From positions 2,728,001 through 2,792,000 of the forward strand of contig NZ_VFPH01000002.1 of NCBI RefSeq assembly GCF_006717045.1: DNA of 64,000 bases. Direction: 5' to 3'. Of the stretch, positions 1-7,633 are shown one piece after another. The translations under genes were made by a program, and so were the position numbers. A model generated the notes under the pieces. It did no database searches, was not told the DNA's origin, and saw only the letters and a program-made list of their open reading frames with translations. How positions within the stretch are numbered: position 1 is the first letter of the stretch; the number at the start of each line of letters is the position of its first letter. This stretch comes from Pseudonocardia cypriaca. GTDB taxonomy: Bacteria; Actinomycetota; Actinomycetes; Mycobacteriales; Pseudonocardiaceae.

Positions 1-1
1 C

Positions 2-184
2 AAGCAGTACGCCGGCAAGCCGGGCGTGGAGGAGGTCAGCACGAACAAGGCCAACGGCGAGCCGACCTGCTACAGCGCCGTCCAGATCTCCCAGGGGATC
101 GCGGCCATGGTGACGACCCTGCCCGGCGACCCGTGCCGGGTGAACCGCGCGGTGCTCGAGCAGGTCGCGCAGAAGGTGCCATGA
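2..184 (+). CDS. DUF3558-type lipoprotein, C-terminal end (partial)
   Basis: The frame is open from the left edge and stops with TGA after 60 residues. Two cysteines (in PTCYS and GDPCRVN) and the pattern of a C-terminal helix ending in QVAQKVP resemble the end of actinobacterial DUF3558 lipoproteins. These are secreted, lipid-anchored proteins of unknown role. The next gene, 33 bp downstream on the same strand, looks like a second member of the family, so the two may be a tandem pair. The start and signal peptide lie outside the window. The family call is moderate because only the tail is visible. Confidence 0.6.
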   Translation, partial: KQYAGKPGVEEVSTNKANGEPTCYSAVQISQGIAAMVTTLPGDPCRVNRAVLEQVAQKVP

Positions 185-217
185 GGGCACGGATCTGCGA
201 TGTGGTGCACTGAACGA

Positions 218-895
218 GTGAAGATCCGTCTCGCCGCGGTAGTGGTCGCGCTGGCGGCACTCGCCGGCTGCTCCACCCCGCCCGGCCCGGCACCCGCGTC
301 ACCCGCACCCAAGCTCCCCGAGGACGCGATCGCATACGACGACCTGCTCTCCACCGACCGCGAGTTCCCCTTCGACAACACGTGCGACAAGGTGAGCGCC
401 GGCACGCTCGACGAAGTGGGCGCCACGGGCATGGACACCATGCAGGGCATCGCCGGCCCGGGGGGATGCGCTGTCGAGTTCGGCGGCGCAGAGCTCGACC
501 AGCTGTGGATCGAGGCGAAGGGCCCGCCGAACCCGTCCGAGCCGCGGTACTTCCCGCTCGCATGGGACGGCACTGTCACCAGCAACAGCTACCACCGGAG
601 GCTCCTGCTCGACGGGCGCTACTACGCGGTGGAGACGATCGACTTCTACGGTGGTCAGCCCGGCTGCTACCTCACCGTCGACACGGGCTCGCCGAACTCC
701 GTCCAGTTCCGCGGGATCCTGCCCGAGCAGTTCGCGGCGGGCTACGGCGAGCTGAACCACGCCGCCACGAACTACGTGATCGACCACGTGGGGGTCAACC
801 GGTTCATGGAGGAGAACTGCCCGGCCGTCGAGAAGGCGGCCGTCGTGCTCCTCGGCGACATCGACCCGGGCGGCGGGTCGCTCGCCACGAGGTAG
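218..895 (+). CDS. DUF3558-like lipoprotein
   Basis: This is a 225-residue exported lipoprotein. The GTG at 218 gives a short basic N-terminus (VKIRLAA), a hydrophobic stretch and a lipobox LAGC, after which the protein is Pro/Ala-rich for about 20 residues. An in-frame ATG at 200 would add six residues and is less likely. The mature part has a paired-cysteine pattern (NTCDKVS, GGCAVEF, PGCYL, ENCPAV) as in DUF3558 proteins, whose function is unknown. It follows the preceding DUF3558-type gene by 33 bp and is probably co-transcribed with it. It ends 34 bp before a convergent ABC permease gene. Confidence 0.75.
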   Translation: MKIRLAAVVVALAALAGCSTPPGPAPASPAPKLPEDAIAYDDLLSTDREFPFDNTCDKVSAGTLDEVGATGMDTMQGIAGPGGCAVEFGGAELDQLWIEAKGPPNPSEPRYFPLAWDGTVTSNSYHRRLLLDGRYYAVETIDFYGGQPGCYLTVDTGSPNSVQFRGILPEQFAAGYGELNHAATNYVIDHVGVNRFMEENCPAVEKAAVVLLGDIDPGGGSLATR

Positions 896-929
896 CGCCG
901 AGCGGCTCTACGCGACAGCCGGATCCACG

Positions 930-2327
930 CTAGGCGAGGTCGCGCCTGGCCACTCGGTAGCCGGCGAGCCCGAGCAGGCCGGCCCAAAGCACCAACGACA
1001 CGATCACGGGCCCTGGCCCCTCCACCGGAGCGACCGTGGCCAGCGCCGCCGTGGCGCTCGACGGATCCACCCAGGCGAAGACCTCGGGGGCGAGGCCGCT
1101 GATCGTGAGCATCACCGGCACCGTCGCGAAGTAGATCGCGAGCGCGCCGGCCGCATTGGGCACCAGCATCGCGACGGTGAGCGCGACGAGGATCGTCAGC
1201 AGCGAACCGAGCACGCACACCCCGACGACCCATCCGATGCGGTAGCCCAGCAAGTACGTGGCGCCCACGTCGGTCACCGCTGCCGGTGCGACGAGCAGCG
1301 TCGTACCCAGCTGCAGACCGGCGGCCAGTACCCACAGCATCAGCACGACCGTCGCCTGCGCGAGGAAGTACCGCGCCCGCGACGGCTGGACGAGCAGGGT
1401 GGGCTGGGCGCTGCGGTGTTGCCACTCACCGGCGATGAGCTTGATCAACACCGCGTGCAGCAGCACGTGCCCGATCCGGACCGTGTAGAACGTCGGCGAG
1501 ATCTGGCCCTCCGCCGACGCGTACGTCGACGCGTAGTCGGTGCCCTTGTGGATCAGCACGGTGATGCCCACCAGGACGACCGGGGCGAGCGCGAGCAGGA
1601 TCCGGTCCGACAGCGTGCCGGTGAGCTTGCGCAGCTCCACCACCACGAGGGTCCGGAACGGGATGCGTCGCGACGCTGCGGCGAACGGCCCCCCGCTCGG
1701 CGAGCCGGGCGGGGCCGGAGGAGGCGCGACCTGGGGAACCGGCTGTGCAGGCGTCGCCTGCGCCTGCGGCCCACCCCAGCCCTGCGCCACAGTCCCCGCA
1801 CCTCCGGTGGGCACCTGCTTCGCCATCGCCGACGGGGCCTGCGCCTGGGGTGCACCCAACGGCGGGGTGGCCGTCTCCGCATCCGCGGCGAGCCCGTGCT
1901 GCGCCGTCGCCGACGCCCCGTGCGCCTGGGGTCCACCCCATCCCGGGGCGGCCGGCCCCGCACCTGCCGAGGGGAGCTGCTGCGCCACCGGCGCGGCGAC
2001 ACCAGGAGCCTCGGCCAGCGGACCGGGGCCACCAGGCCACTGCCCCGCCTGAGGCTGCCCCTGCTGCACCGGAGCCTGCTGGCCCCAACCGTGCTGACCG
2101 GGGCCGTGCTGGACCGCGCCCAGCTGCACCGCACCCAACTGCGCCGCGCCCAACTGCACCGGGCCGGACGGCACCGCTCCTGCCTGCGCAACGCCCGCCT
2201 GCACCGGACCGGGCTGCCCAGGACGGGGCTGCCCAGGACCGGACGGCGTCGCACCAGGCTGCTGCGGCGGGCCGGGAGGCGCCGCGCCTGCAGGCACTGC
2301 CCAGCTCTGGCCCTGCCCTGTGGTCAT
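930..2327 (-). CDS. ABC-2-type permease with long Pro/Gln/Gly-rich N-terminus
   Basis: This 465-residue protein is the membrane half of an ABC exporter. Residues 1 to about 210 are a low-complexity region rich in Pro, Gln, Ala and Gly with degenerate repeats of the type GAVQLGAVQ and QHGPGQHG, predicted cytoplasmic and disordered. From about residue 215 (RIPFRTLVVVELRKLTG) the sequence is a typical ABC-2 permease with about six membrane segments, starting near LLALAPVVLVGITVLI. Its ATG overlaps the stop codon of the ATPase gene by 4 bp (ATGA), so the pair is translationally coupled. Substrate unknown. The N-terminal extension is longer than the permease core needs and may be an interaction or anchoring region. 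Confidence 0.85.
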   Translation of the reverse strand: MTTGQGQSWAVPAGAAPPGPPQQPGATPSGPGQPRPGQPGPVQAGVAQAGAVPSGPVQLGAAQLGAVQLGAVQHGPGQHGWGQQAPVQQGQPQAGQWPGGPGPLAEAPGVAAPVAQQLPSAGAGPAAPGWGGPQAHGASATAQHGLAADAETATPPLGAPQAQAPSAMAKQVPTGGAGTVAQGWGGPQAQATPAQPVPQVAPPPAPPGSPSGGPFAAASRRIPFRTLVVVELRKLTGTLSDRILLALAPVVLVGITVLIHKGTDYASTYASAEGQISPTFYTVRIGHVLLHAVLIKLIAGEWQHRSAQPTLLVQPSRARYFLAQATVVLMLWVLAAGLQLGTTLLVAPAAVTDVGATYLLGYRIGWVVGVCVLGSLLTILVALTVAMLVPNAAGALAIYFATVPVMLTISGLAPEVFAWVDPSSATAALATVAPVEGPGPVIVSLVLWAGLLGLAGYRVARRDLA

Positions 2328-3199
2328 CGCCCGCCTCCCGACAGCCTGAAGAACAACTCTTCGAGGTTCTGCTGGTGATCGCTGATGCCGTGCACCCGCA
2401 CGCCGGCCGCGTGCACGACGTCGGAGACCCGGTCGCTCGTCGCGTCGGCCAGGATCTGGCCGTCCGGGCCGGGCTGGATGAGCACGCCGGCTTGCATGAG
2501 CGCGTTCGCGATCGCCTGCATGTCCGGCCCACGCACCAGGGACCGGTGGGACGCGAGCAGTTCGCGGATGGGCCCGTCGGCGACGATGCGCCCGTTGCCG
2601 ATCATGACGATGCGATCGGCCGTCTGGTCCACCTCGGACAGCACGTGGCTCGACAGCAACACGGTGCCGCCGCGCGCGGCGTGGCCGCGCAGCAGCTCGC
2701 GCACCGCCCGGATGCCGACGGGGTCCAGGCCGTTGATCGGCTCGTCGAGCATGAGCAGCGGGGGGTCGGCCAGCAGGGCGTGCGCGAGTCCGAGCCGCTG
2801 GCGCATGCCCAGGCTGTACTTGCCGATCTTCTTGCGGGTCGCGTCGCCCAGCCCGAGCTGGACCATCAGCTCATCGGCCCGCCGGGCCGGGACGCCGATG
2901 AGGGAAGCCGCGTTCCGCAGGTGGGAGCCACCGGAGCGGCCCGGGTGCACGGCCGAGGCGTCGAGCAGCACGCCCGCGACGTGAGCGGGGTTGGGCCAGT
3001 CGCGGAACGGCTTGCCCGCGACCCAGCTGCCGCCCCCGGTGGGCGGCGTCAACCCGGTGATCATCCGGAGCGTCGTGGACTTGCCCGCGCCGTTCGGGCC
3101 GAGGAACGCGGTCACCGTGCCGGGCTGCAGGTCGAAGGAGACGTCCTGGACAGCAGGCCGACCTCCGTAGATCTTGGTCAGCCCCCGGACACTCAGCAC
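2324..3199 (-). CDS. ABC transporter ATP-binding protein
   Basis: This 291-residue ATPase powers the permease encoded next to it. It has a Walker A motif (GPNGAGKST, about residue 35), a signature-like segment (KYSLGMRQRLGLAHALL), a Walker B with catalytic Glu (LLMLDEPINGLDP), and an H-loop (LLSSHVLSE). The C-terminal about 80 residues form an accessory domain usual in CcmA/BcrA/DrrA-type exporters. The start is GTG, followed by the usual LSVRGLTKIYG. It is first in a two-gene operon and its stop overlaps the permease start. Such pairs often export lipids, antibiotics or peptides, but nothing here identifies the cargo. Confidence 0.93.
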   Translation of the reverse strand: MLSVRGLTKIYGGRPAVQDVSFDLQPGTVTAFLGPNGAGKSTTLRMITGLTPPTGGGSWVAGKPFRDWPNPAHVAGVLLDASAVHPGRSGGSHLRNAASLIGVPARRADELMVQLGLGDATRKKIGKYSLGMRQRLGLAHALLADPPLLMLDEPINGLDPVGIRAVRELLRGHAARGGTVLLSSHVLSEVDQTADRIVMIGNGRIVADGPIRELLASHRSLVRGPDMQAIANALMQAGVLIQPGPDGQILADATSDRVSDVVHAAGVRVHGISDHQQNLEELFFRLSGGGR

Positions 3200-3280
3200 G
3201 ATCGGATGGTAGCGATCAGCCTTTCGGGTCCGACGACCGCGGGACCTGCAGGAACTCCAGGCCCAGCTCAGCGGGTGGAG

Positions 3281-3661
3281 TCAGCCGAGCGGGTCCGGCA
3301 CGACCGCCTCGCCGGCGGCGGCGCCGAGCAGGCCGGTGCGGTCGTCGAGAAGGGGCTCGCCGTGCCCGAAGCACACCGTCGCGAGCCCCGGCTCGGCCAG
3401 CCGCCGGAACGACTCCTCGGCCCGGTCCCGGTCGGTGTTGAACGGCCCGAGGAACACGGCACCCTCGCGCTCGGCGGCCGTGTCACCGGTGAACAGGATC
3501 CCGCGCTCGTCGTGCCGGAGGGCGATGCTGCCCGGGGTGTCCGCGGAGCCGGGCGGGCGGGTGTCGACGAGCGTCACGTCACGCCCGTCCCGCAAGGCGT
3601 ACGCCTGGCCGACGGGGAAGCGCAGCATGCGCAGGTCAGGGGCGTGGTCCACGATCTCCAC
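3281..3661 (-). pseudogene. Metallo-beta-lactamase-fold remnant with internal deletion
   Basis: The N-terminal part (VEIVDHAPDLRMLRFPVGQAY, then VTLVDT) is the opening of an MBL-fold hydrolase, and the C-terminal part (TPGSIAL, ILFTGDTA, CFGHGEP) is the closing half. The middle, which should carry the HxHxDH metal site and the GHTPGS histidine, is missing: VDTRPPGS runs straight into ADTPGSIAL. About 126 residues remain, against roughly 220 expected. The reading frame is intact, so an in-frame deletion is the simplest explanation. The GTG at 3661 fits the family start; GTG at 3697 is an alternative. Without metal ligands it cannot be a working hydrolase, although it could still be translated. 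Confidence 0.7.
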
Positions 3662-3730
3662 CCCGCCATCGTGTCCAGCGGCACCCGGGTCCGGCACGCC
3701 TGTTCACCGCCGGCGGACGGCTGGTCCCGC

Positions 3731-4288
3731 CTAGCGGCGCGTGAGCGCGACCAGGTAGCGGCAGGTCCGGTCGGTCGGGTTGCCGTAGGCGCGGTCCGCG
3801 GGTGGGCCGAGCTGGAGGCAGTCGCCGACGTGGAGCTCGTGGACCGTCTCGCCCTCCTGCAGCCGCAGATGGCCGTCGAGCACCCAGACCTGCTGGTGGA
3901 CGTCCGGGTAGGCGTCGGCGGCGAATGCGACCCTCGCCCCGGCGGGCAGCTCGATCTCCACCAGCTCGAGCGGGCGGCCGCTGGCCGGTGACACCGTCCG
4001 GCGCCGGTAGCCGCTGGCCGGGTCGGTCCAGGTCGGCTGGTCGGCGGCGCGCACGAGCCGGCCGGCGCCGTCCTCCGCACGCGCCACGAGCTCCGAGAGC
4101 GTCATCCCCAGTGCGAGCGCGAGCCGGGCGAGCAGCACGGCCGTGGGTTGGGCCTCGCCGCGCTCGATCTTCGCGATCATGGCCCGGGACACGCCTGCCC
4201 GCTCCGCGAGCGCGCTGACCGAGAGGCCGCGTGTCTTCCGGGCCGCCTGCAGCGCGGCGGCGAGGGACGAGGTCAAGGTGTCGGGCAC
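3731..4288 (-). CDS. XRE-family regulator with C-terminal cupin domain
   Basis: This 185-residue regulator starts at the GTG at 4288 (VPDTLTSSLAAALQAARK). An N-terminal helix-turn-helix (LSVSALAERAGVSRAMIAKIERGEAQP, about residues 20-45) is followed by a small beta-barrel cupin (about residues 110-170, including WVLDGHLRLQEG). Proteins of this build repress nearby genes and sense a small ligand through the cupin. It is divergent from an acetyltransferase gene, with only 40 bp between the starts and a perfect 10-bp palindrome in the gap, so it probably controls itself and that gene. Ligand unknown. Confidence 0.88.
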   Translation of the reverse strand: MPDTLTSSLAAALQAARKTRGLSVSALAERAGVSRAMIAKIERGEAQPTAVLLARLALALGMTLSELVARAEDGAGRLVRAADQPTWTDPASGYRRRTVSPASGRPLELVEIELPAGARVAFAADAYPDVHQQVWVLDGHLRLQEGETVHELHVGDCLQLGPPADRAYGNPTDRTCRYLVALTRR

Positions 4289-4294
4289 GACTGT

Positions 4295-4304
4295 CACTAT
4301 AGTG
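4295..4304. promoter_or_regulatory. 10-bp palindrome between divergent XRE and GNAT genes
   Basis: CACTATAGTG is a perfect palindrome lying 6 bp upstream of the regulator start and 24 bp upstream of the acetyltransferase start. It also contains a TATAGT sequence that could serve as a -10 element in either direction. A binding site for the divergent XRE regulator is the obvious inference. Confidence 0.45.
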
Positions 4305-4328
4305 GCGGTTCTGCTTATCATCGTCGCC

Positions 4329-4853
4329 ATGAAGGTCCGCGCAGCCACCGAGGGGGATGCCGCGGCCTGCGCCGCGATCTACGCCCCCTACGTCACCGAC
4401 ACGGCGATCACGTTCGAGATCGAGCCACCGACCGCCGACCAGCTGGCCGCGCGGATCGCGGCGGCGGAGCGCACGCACGCCTGGCTCGTGCTGGAGAACC
4501 TGGAGGACAGCCGGGTCGTCGGCTACGCGTACGCGGGCCCGTACAAGGAGCGGCCCGCGTACCGGTGGTCGTGCGAGGTCAGCATCTACCTGGAGACCGG
4601 CCTGCGGCGCACGGGTGGCGGGCGGGCGCTCTACGAGGCGCTGTTCGCGCGGCTCGTGGAGCGGGGGTACCGCACCGCCGTGGCCGGCATGACGCTGCCG
4701 AACGAGGCGAGCGCCGGCCTCCATCGGGCGTTGGGCTTCGAACCGGTCGGCACCTACCGGCGCGTCGGCTGGAAGCACGGCCGGTGGCACGACGTCGCGT
4801 GGATGCAGCGGACGCTCGCCGAAGGCGGCGACCCGCCCGTCGAACCGCGTTAG
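4329..4853 (+). CDS. GNAT N-acetyltransferase, phosphinothricin acetyltransferase-like
   Basis: The ATG at 4329 gives a 174-residue protein beginning MKVRAATEGDAAACAAIYAP, the usual opening of the Pat/Bar branch of GNAT enzymes. Family landmarks include TFEIEPPT, the beta-strand SIYLETGLRRTGGGRALYEAL (acetyl-CoA pyrophosphate loop), and NEASAGLHRALGFEPVGTYRRVGWKHGRWHDVAWMQ near the C-terminus. These enzymes acetylate amino-acid-like amines such as methionine sulfone or phosphinothricin. The true substrate cannot be told from sequence. It is divergent from an XRE-cupin regulator and its stop overlaps by 4 bp the end of the convergent PPOX gene. Confidence 0.88.
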   Translation: MKVRAATEGDAAACAAIYAPYVTDTAITFEIEPPTADQLAARIAAAERTHAWLVLENLEDSRVVGYAYAGPYKERPAYRWSCEVSIYLETGLRRTGGGRALYEALFARLVERGYRTAVAGMTLPNEASAGLHRALGFEPVGTYRRVGWKHGRWHDVAWMQRTLAEGGDPPVEPR

Positions 4854-5248
4854 TGGCCCAGCTGGGACGTGGTCCGCTCGACGATCACGCTGGTGGCGTA
4901 GCGAGCCGTGCCCGGCGGCTCCACGTCCTCCCAGCTGCCGGTGTACTTCTCGGCGATCGCGCGCTCCAGCTCCAGGCCCGGGTCGGGCACGAGCTCGCTC
5001 ACCGTGCCGCGCAGCTCCAGGTAGAAGGTGGGGCGGGCCGGGTCGGCGATCGCGACGGCGATCCGCGGGTCGCGGCGCAGGTTGCGCAGCTTCTGGCGGC
5101 CCTCGACGAGGCTGATCCGCACGCGCTCCCCGTCCCAGAGGAACCACAGCGGGGTGATCTGCGGGGCGCCGCTCTTGCCGATCGTCGAGACGAACGCCAC
5201 CGCGCGCGAACGCAGGAGGTCGTGGAAGACCTCGGGGACCTCGGTCAC
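4850..5248 (-). CDS. PPOX-class (split-barrel) FMN/F420-binding protein
   Basis: This 132-residue single-domain split-barrel protein starts at the GTG at 5248 (VTEVPEVFHDLLRSRAVAFV), 2 nt after the stop of the lipoprotein gene. Landmarks are STIGKSGAPQITPLWFLWDG, LRNLRRDPRIAVAIADP and ELRGTVSEL, which line the flavin or deazaflavin pocket in pyridoxamine-phosphate-oxidase-like proteins. Actinobacterial members with this pattern are often F420-dependent reductases, but the cofactor is not certain here. It is the last gene of a four-gene operon headed by a GntR regulator. Confidence 0.85.
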   Translation of the reverse strand: MTEVPEVFHDLLRSRAVAFVSTIGKSGAPQITPLWFLWDGERVRISLVEGRQKLRNLRRDPRIAVAIADPARPTFYLELRGTVSELVPDPGLELERAIAEKYTGSWEDVEPPGTARYATSVIVERTTSQLGH

Positions 5249-5250
5249 CC

Positions 5251-5568
5251 TCAGGCCCGCACCCGGACGATCACCTCGGTGTCGGTGACCCGCTCGACCC
5301 CGACCGTGAAGCCGCCGGCCTGGGTCTCGCCGCCCACCGGCACGGTGATCTGCTGACCCGCCACCTCCAGCTGCGCCGTGCCGTCCTGGACTCCGACCAG
5401 GCGGGCGTCGACCCCGAGCACCGAGACCACGGCGTCGCCGCTGCGCGGGAAGGTGACGGTGCACCCGTCCAGCCCGCAGTCGACGTTCGAGCTTCCACCA
5501 CCGCAGCCGGCGACGAGTACCAGCGCGGCGAGGACGGACATCACGGACAGAACGGCACGACGGATCAC
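5251..5568 (-). CDS. Small putative lipoprotein
   Basis: This is a 105-residue exported protein. The GTG at 5568 overlaps the deoC stop (GTGA). The N-terminus (VIRRAVLSVMSVLAALVLVAGCGGG) is a lipoprotein signal with lipobox VAGC; it is followed by two cysteines (VDCGLDGCTVTF) and a series of beta-strand-like segments ending in VIVRVRA. No domain is recognised. Its place between deoC and the PPOX gene, with overlaps on both sides, shows it is part of the operon but says little about its job. Confidence 0.8.
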   Translation of the reverse strand: MIRRAVLSVMSVLAALVLVAGCGGGSSNVDCGLDGCTVTFPRSGDAVVSVLGVDARLVGVQDGTAQLEVAGQQITVPVGGETQAGGFTVGVERVTDTEVIVRVRA

Positions 5569-6290
5569 GATTCGGAGCCTACGGGGATCGTGGCACCGGC
5601 GGAGCGACGGGCGGCGAGGTCGTCGAGGATCGTCGCCGTGGCCGTCGCCCCGAAGCGGGTGGCTCCGAGCGCGGCGAGCTCGAGCAGCCTGTCGAGCGTG
5701 CGGACCCCACCTGCGGCCTTGACCCCGATGTGCGGCGACACGGTCCGCCGCATCAGCGCGATGTCGTCGGCGGTCGCGCCACCGGCGGCGAAACCGGTGC
5801 TCGTCTTGACGTAGTGGGCGCCTGCTGCCTCGACGAGCCGGCAGCCGAGCACCTTCGAGTCGGTGTCGAGCAGCGCGTTCTCCAGGATCACCTTCACGGT
5901 GCACCCATCGGCCGCCGCGACGACGGCCGCGATGTCGTCCTGCACGTAGCCGGCATCGCCGTCGCGCAGCCGGCCGATGTGCAGCACCATGTCGATCTCG
6001 ACGGCGCCGTCGGCCACCGACTCCCGCGTCTCGGCCACCTTCGCCGCGGTCGTCGAGGTGCCGTGCGGGAACCCGACCACGGTGCCCACCAGCACCTCCG
6101 TCCCGGCGAGAGCGCCGACCGCGAGGCGCACGTCCGACGGGCGCACGCACACCGACGCCGTGTCGTAGGCGGCGGCGAGCGCGCAGCCCGTGCGCACCTC
6201 GTCGGCCGTGAGCTCGGGTCGCAGCAACGAGTGGTCGATCATCTTCGCGACCGCTCCGGGTTCGCTCACGGGCTTCTCCAGTTCACTCAC
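5565..6290 (-). CDS. deoC: Deoxyribose-phosphate aldolase
   Basis: This 241-residue TIM-barrel class I aldolase splits 2-deoxyribose 5-phosphate into glyceraldehyde 3-phosphate and acetaldehyde in deoxynucleoside breakdown. Family landmarks are IDHSLLRPELT at the start, EIDMVLHIG, KVILENALL, the Schiff-base lysine region YVKTSTGFA, and VKAAGGVRT, which holds the second catalytic lysine. Length is normal. The GTG start at 6290 overlaps the gntR stop by 4 bp and its own stop overlaps the next gene, so gntR, deoC, the lipoprotein and the PPOX gene are co-translated. Probably repressed by the GntR protein. Confidence 0.95.
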   Translation of the reverse strand: MSELEKPVSEPGAVAKMIDHSLLRPELTADEVRTGCALAAAYDTASVCVRPSDVRLAVGALAGTEVLVGTVVGFPHGTSTTAAKVAETRESVADGAVEIDMVLHIGRLRDGDAGYVQDDIAAVVAAADGCTVKVILENALLDTDSKVLGCRLVEAAGAHYVKTSTGFAAGGATADDIALMRRTVSPHIGVKAAGGVRTLDRLLELAALGATRFGATATATILDDLAARRSAGATIPVGSES

Positions 6291-6991
6291 GGGCGGGCCT
6301 CCACGTCGAAGGTCAGTTGCAGGGCGTACCGGGATCCGACGTAGCGGCTCACCGTGCGTTCCAGGGGTTCGGCGCGCTGATCGACGATGAGCCGGGTCTC
6401 CACGAGCAGCGGCTCGTTCGCCGGCACCTCGAGCGGGCCCGCGTGCGGACCGGCGGCTTCCGCCGTGAGCCTCGACGAGCCGAGGGTGGGGCTCAGGCCG
6501 CGCTCCCTCAGAGCGCGGTGCAGCGACTCGCTCCGCAGGTCGAGCTCGAGCAGGTGGGCGAGATGCGGCGGGAAGCAGGCGTGCTCGAGAGCCAGCGGCA
6601 CCGGACCGGCGAGCCGGACGCGCACGATCGCGACGACCTGCTCCCGCGACGCGAGGCGCAGGGCCGCCCGCTCGTCGGCGGTGGCCGGCCGCAGTCCGGC
6701 CTCGACCACGCGGGACGACGGCACCTGTCCCCAGCTGCGAACCTGGTCGTGGAAGCTCATCAAGGTGCCGGCCGGGCGCGGCTCGGGCCGGGGCCGGGCG
6801 AAGGTGCCGCGTCCCGGCACGCGCTCCACGAGGCCGTCCGCGGCGAGCCGGTCCAGCGCCGCCCGCACCGTCATCCGGGCCACGCCGAACTCGGCGGCCA
6901 GCGCAGGCTCCGACGGCAACGGGTCCCCGGCCGCGGCGGCGGCGAGGCGGGTGCGCAGCGCCTGCTCGATGCGCGCGTAGAGCGGCGACAC
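6287..6991 (-). CDS. GntR/HutC-family transcriptional regulator
   Basis: This 234-residue regulator has an N-terminal winged helix (PLPSEPALAAEFGVARMTVRAALDRLAADGLVERVPGRGTFA, about residues 20-65) and a UTRA ligand domain (about residues 80-230), the HutC arrangement. I chose the GTG at 6991 because AAGGAGG lies 5 nt upstream; the GTG at 6997 is too close to that ribosome site. It heads the deoC operon and has a perfect TCTAGA-centred palindrome just upstream, so it very likely represses its own operon. A sugar or nucleoside phosphate is a reasonable guess for the inducer, by association with deoC. Confidence 0.9.
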   Translation of the reverse strand: MSPLYARIEQALRTRLAAAAAGDPLPSEPALAAEFGVARMTVRAALDRLAADGLVERVPGRGTFARPRPEPRPAGTLMSFHDQVRSWGQVPSSRVVEAGLRPATADERAALRLASREQVVAIVRVRLAGPVPLALEHACFPPHLAHLLELDLRSESLHRALRERGLSPTLGSSRLTAEAAGPHAGPLEVPANEPLLVETRLIVDQRAEPLERTVSRYVGSRYALQLTFDVEARP

Positions 6992-7004
6992 AGGCACCTC
7001 CTTG

Positions 7005-7025
7005 CTGTCTAGACAGCCTAGACAG
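7005..7025. promoter_or_regulatory. GntR operator upstream of gntR-deoC operon
   Basis: CTGTCTAGACAG (7005-7016) is a perfect 12-bp palindrome, and its right half TAGACAG is repeated 9 bp on (7019-7025). TCTAGA-centred sites are typical of HutC-subfamily GntR repressors such as DasR and NagR. It lies 14 bp before the chosen gntR start, where a bound repressor would block transcription. Confidence 0.7.
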
Positions 7026-7245
7026 TCACACGGGCGTCGCCGGGTGTCAAGCAGCGAGCACAACACCCCCGCACCTGCACGAACCCGGGCCCGAGCCCAT
7101 CGGATCGCACGCGCAGGTGCACGTGCAGAAGCGGGTTGCAACTTCCCCTTGCGCATGCAAGCGGAGAGCGACAGACTGGACGCACTGGGTGGCACGCCCC
7201 TTGGGCGCCCGCCCGCTGGGGTGGACCTGTAGCGGAGTGGGGACC
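7026..7245. other. Intergenic region without a supported gene
   Basis: This 220-bp gap separates the gntR operon (leftwards) from a small rightward gene, so it must hold both promoters. It contains an Ala/Arg-coding-looking but poorly structured open frame that I do not accept. A purine-rich stretch AGCGGAG at 7231-7237 is the likely ribosome site for the next gene. Confidence 0.4.
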
Positions 7246-7512
7246 GTGAGCAGACCGCATGAGCAGTGGGAGTCGTCCGAACACGGCGGCACCACGATCT
7301 CGGTCACCTGTGTCATCGACGGCCGCTGCCACTCGGTCCCCGACGAGGAGCTCGCGATCGGCATCGCCTATCGCGGCGGCCAGTACTCCGCCGTCTGCGG
7401 CCACGTCGTCACCCCTGCGCCGATGGTCTCCCCCGACGGCGACCTCTGCCCCGCGTGCGCCGAGCGCGACGCGAGCCACCGCCGCAGGCGCGGCCTGCGC
7501 TTCCGCCGCTGA
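7246..7512 (+). CDS. Small Cys/His-containing protein of unknown function
   Basis: This is an 88-residue protein. GTG at 7246 is preceded by AGCGGAG. Two halves are visible: an acidic start (EQWESSEHGGTTISVTCVIDGRCHSVP) and a C-terminal CGHVVTPAP followed by CPACAERD, a Cys-x-His plus Cys-x2-Cys arrangement that could bind a metal. Short proteins of this kind are common near each other in Pseudonocardiales genomes, always without a known role. The last residues are basic (RRRRGLRFRR). A strong hairpin spans the stop codon. Confidence 0.6.
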   Translation: MSRPHEQWESSEHGGTTISVTCVIDGRCHSVPDEELAIGIAYRGGQYSAVCGHVVTPAPMVSPDGDLCPACAERDASHRRRRGLRFRR

Positions 7513-7540
7513 GCGGCGGCTTCACCCCCCATTAGGGGGT
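7503..7540 (+). terminator. Two adjacent hairpins after the small Cys/His gene
   Basis: CCGCCGCT-G-AGCGGCGG (7503-7519) is an 8-bp perfect stem across the stop codon. It is followed by ACCCCC-CATTA-GGGGGT-type pairing at about 7524-7540. No U-run follows, as is usual in GC-rich actinobacteria. Together they may end transcription before the CmpX-like gene. Confidence 0.5.
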
Positions 7541-7583
7541 CCACCGGTTGTGCGGACTTCGTGTGAACCAGGTGTGACGCGGG

Positions 7584-7601
7584 TTCGGATGGGCATCCGA
7601 A
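7584..7601. promoter_or_regulatory. 18-bp palindrome upstream of CmpX-like gene
   Basis: TTCGGATG-GG-CATCCGAA has perfect 8-bp arms with a 2-bp centre, 33 bp before the start codon of the membrane protein. Its position suits an operator or an mRNA hairpin. No regulator gene lies next to it. Confidence 0.4.
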
Positions 7602-7633
7602 CTCCAGCGACATCCACCGACCTGGGAGTACCG

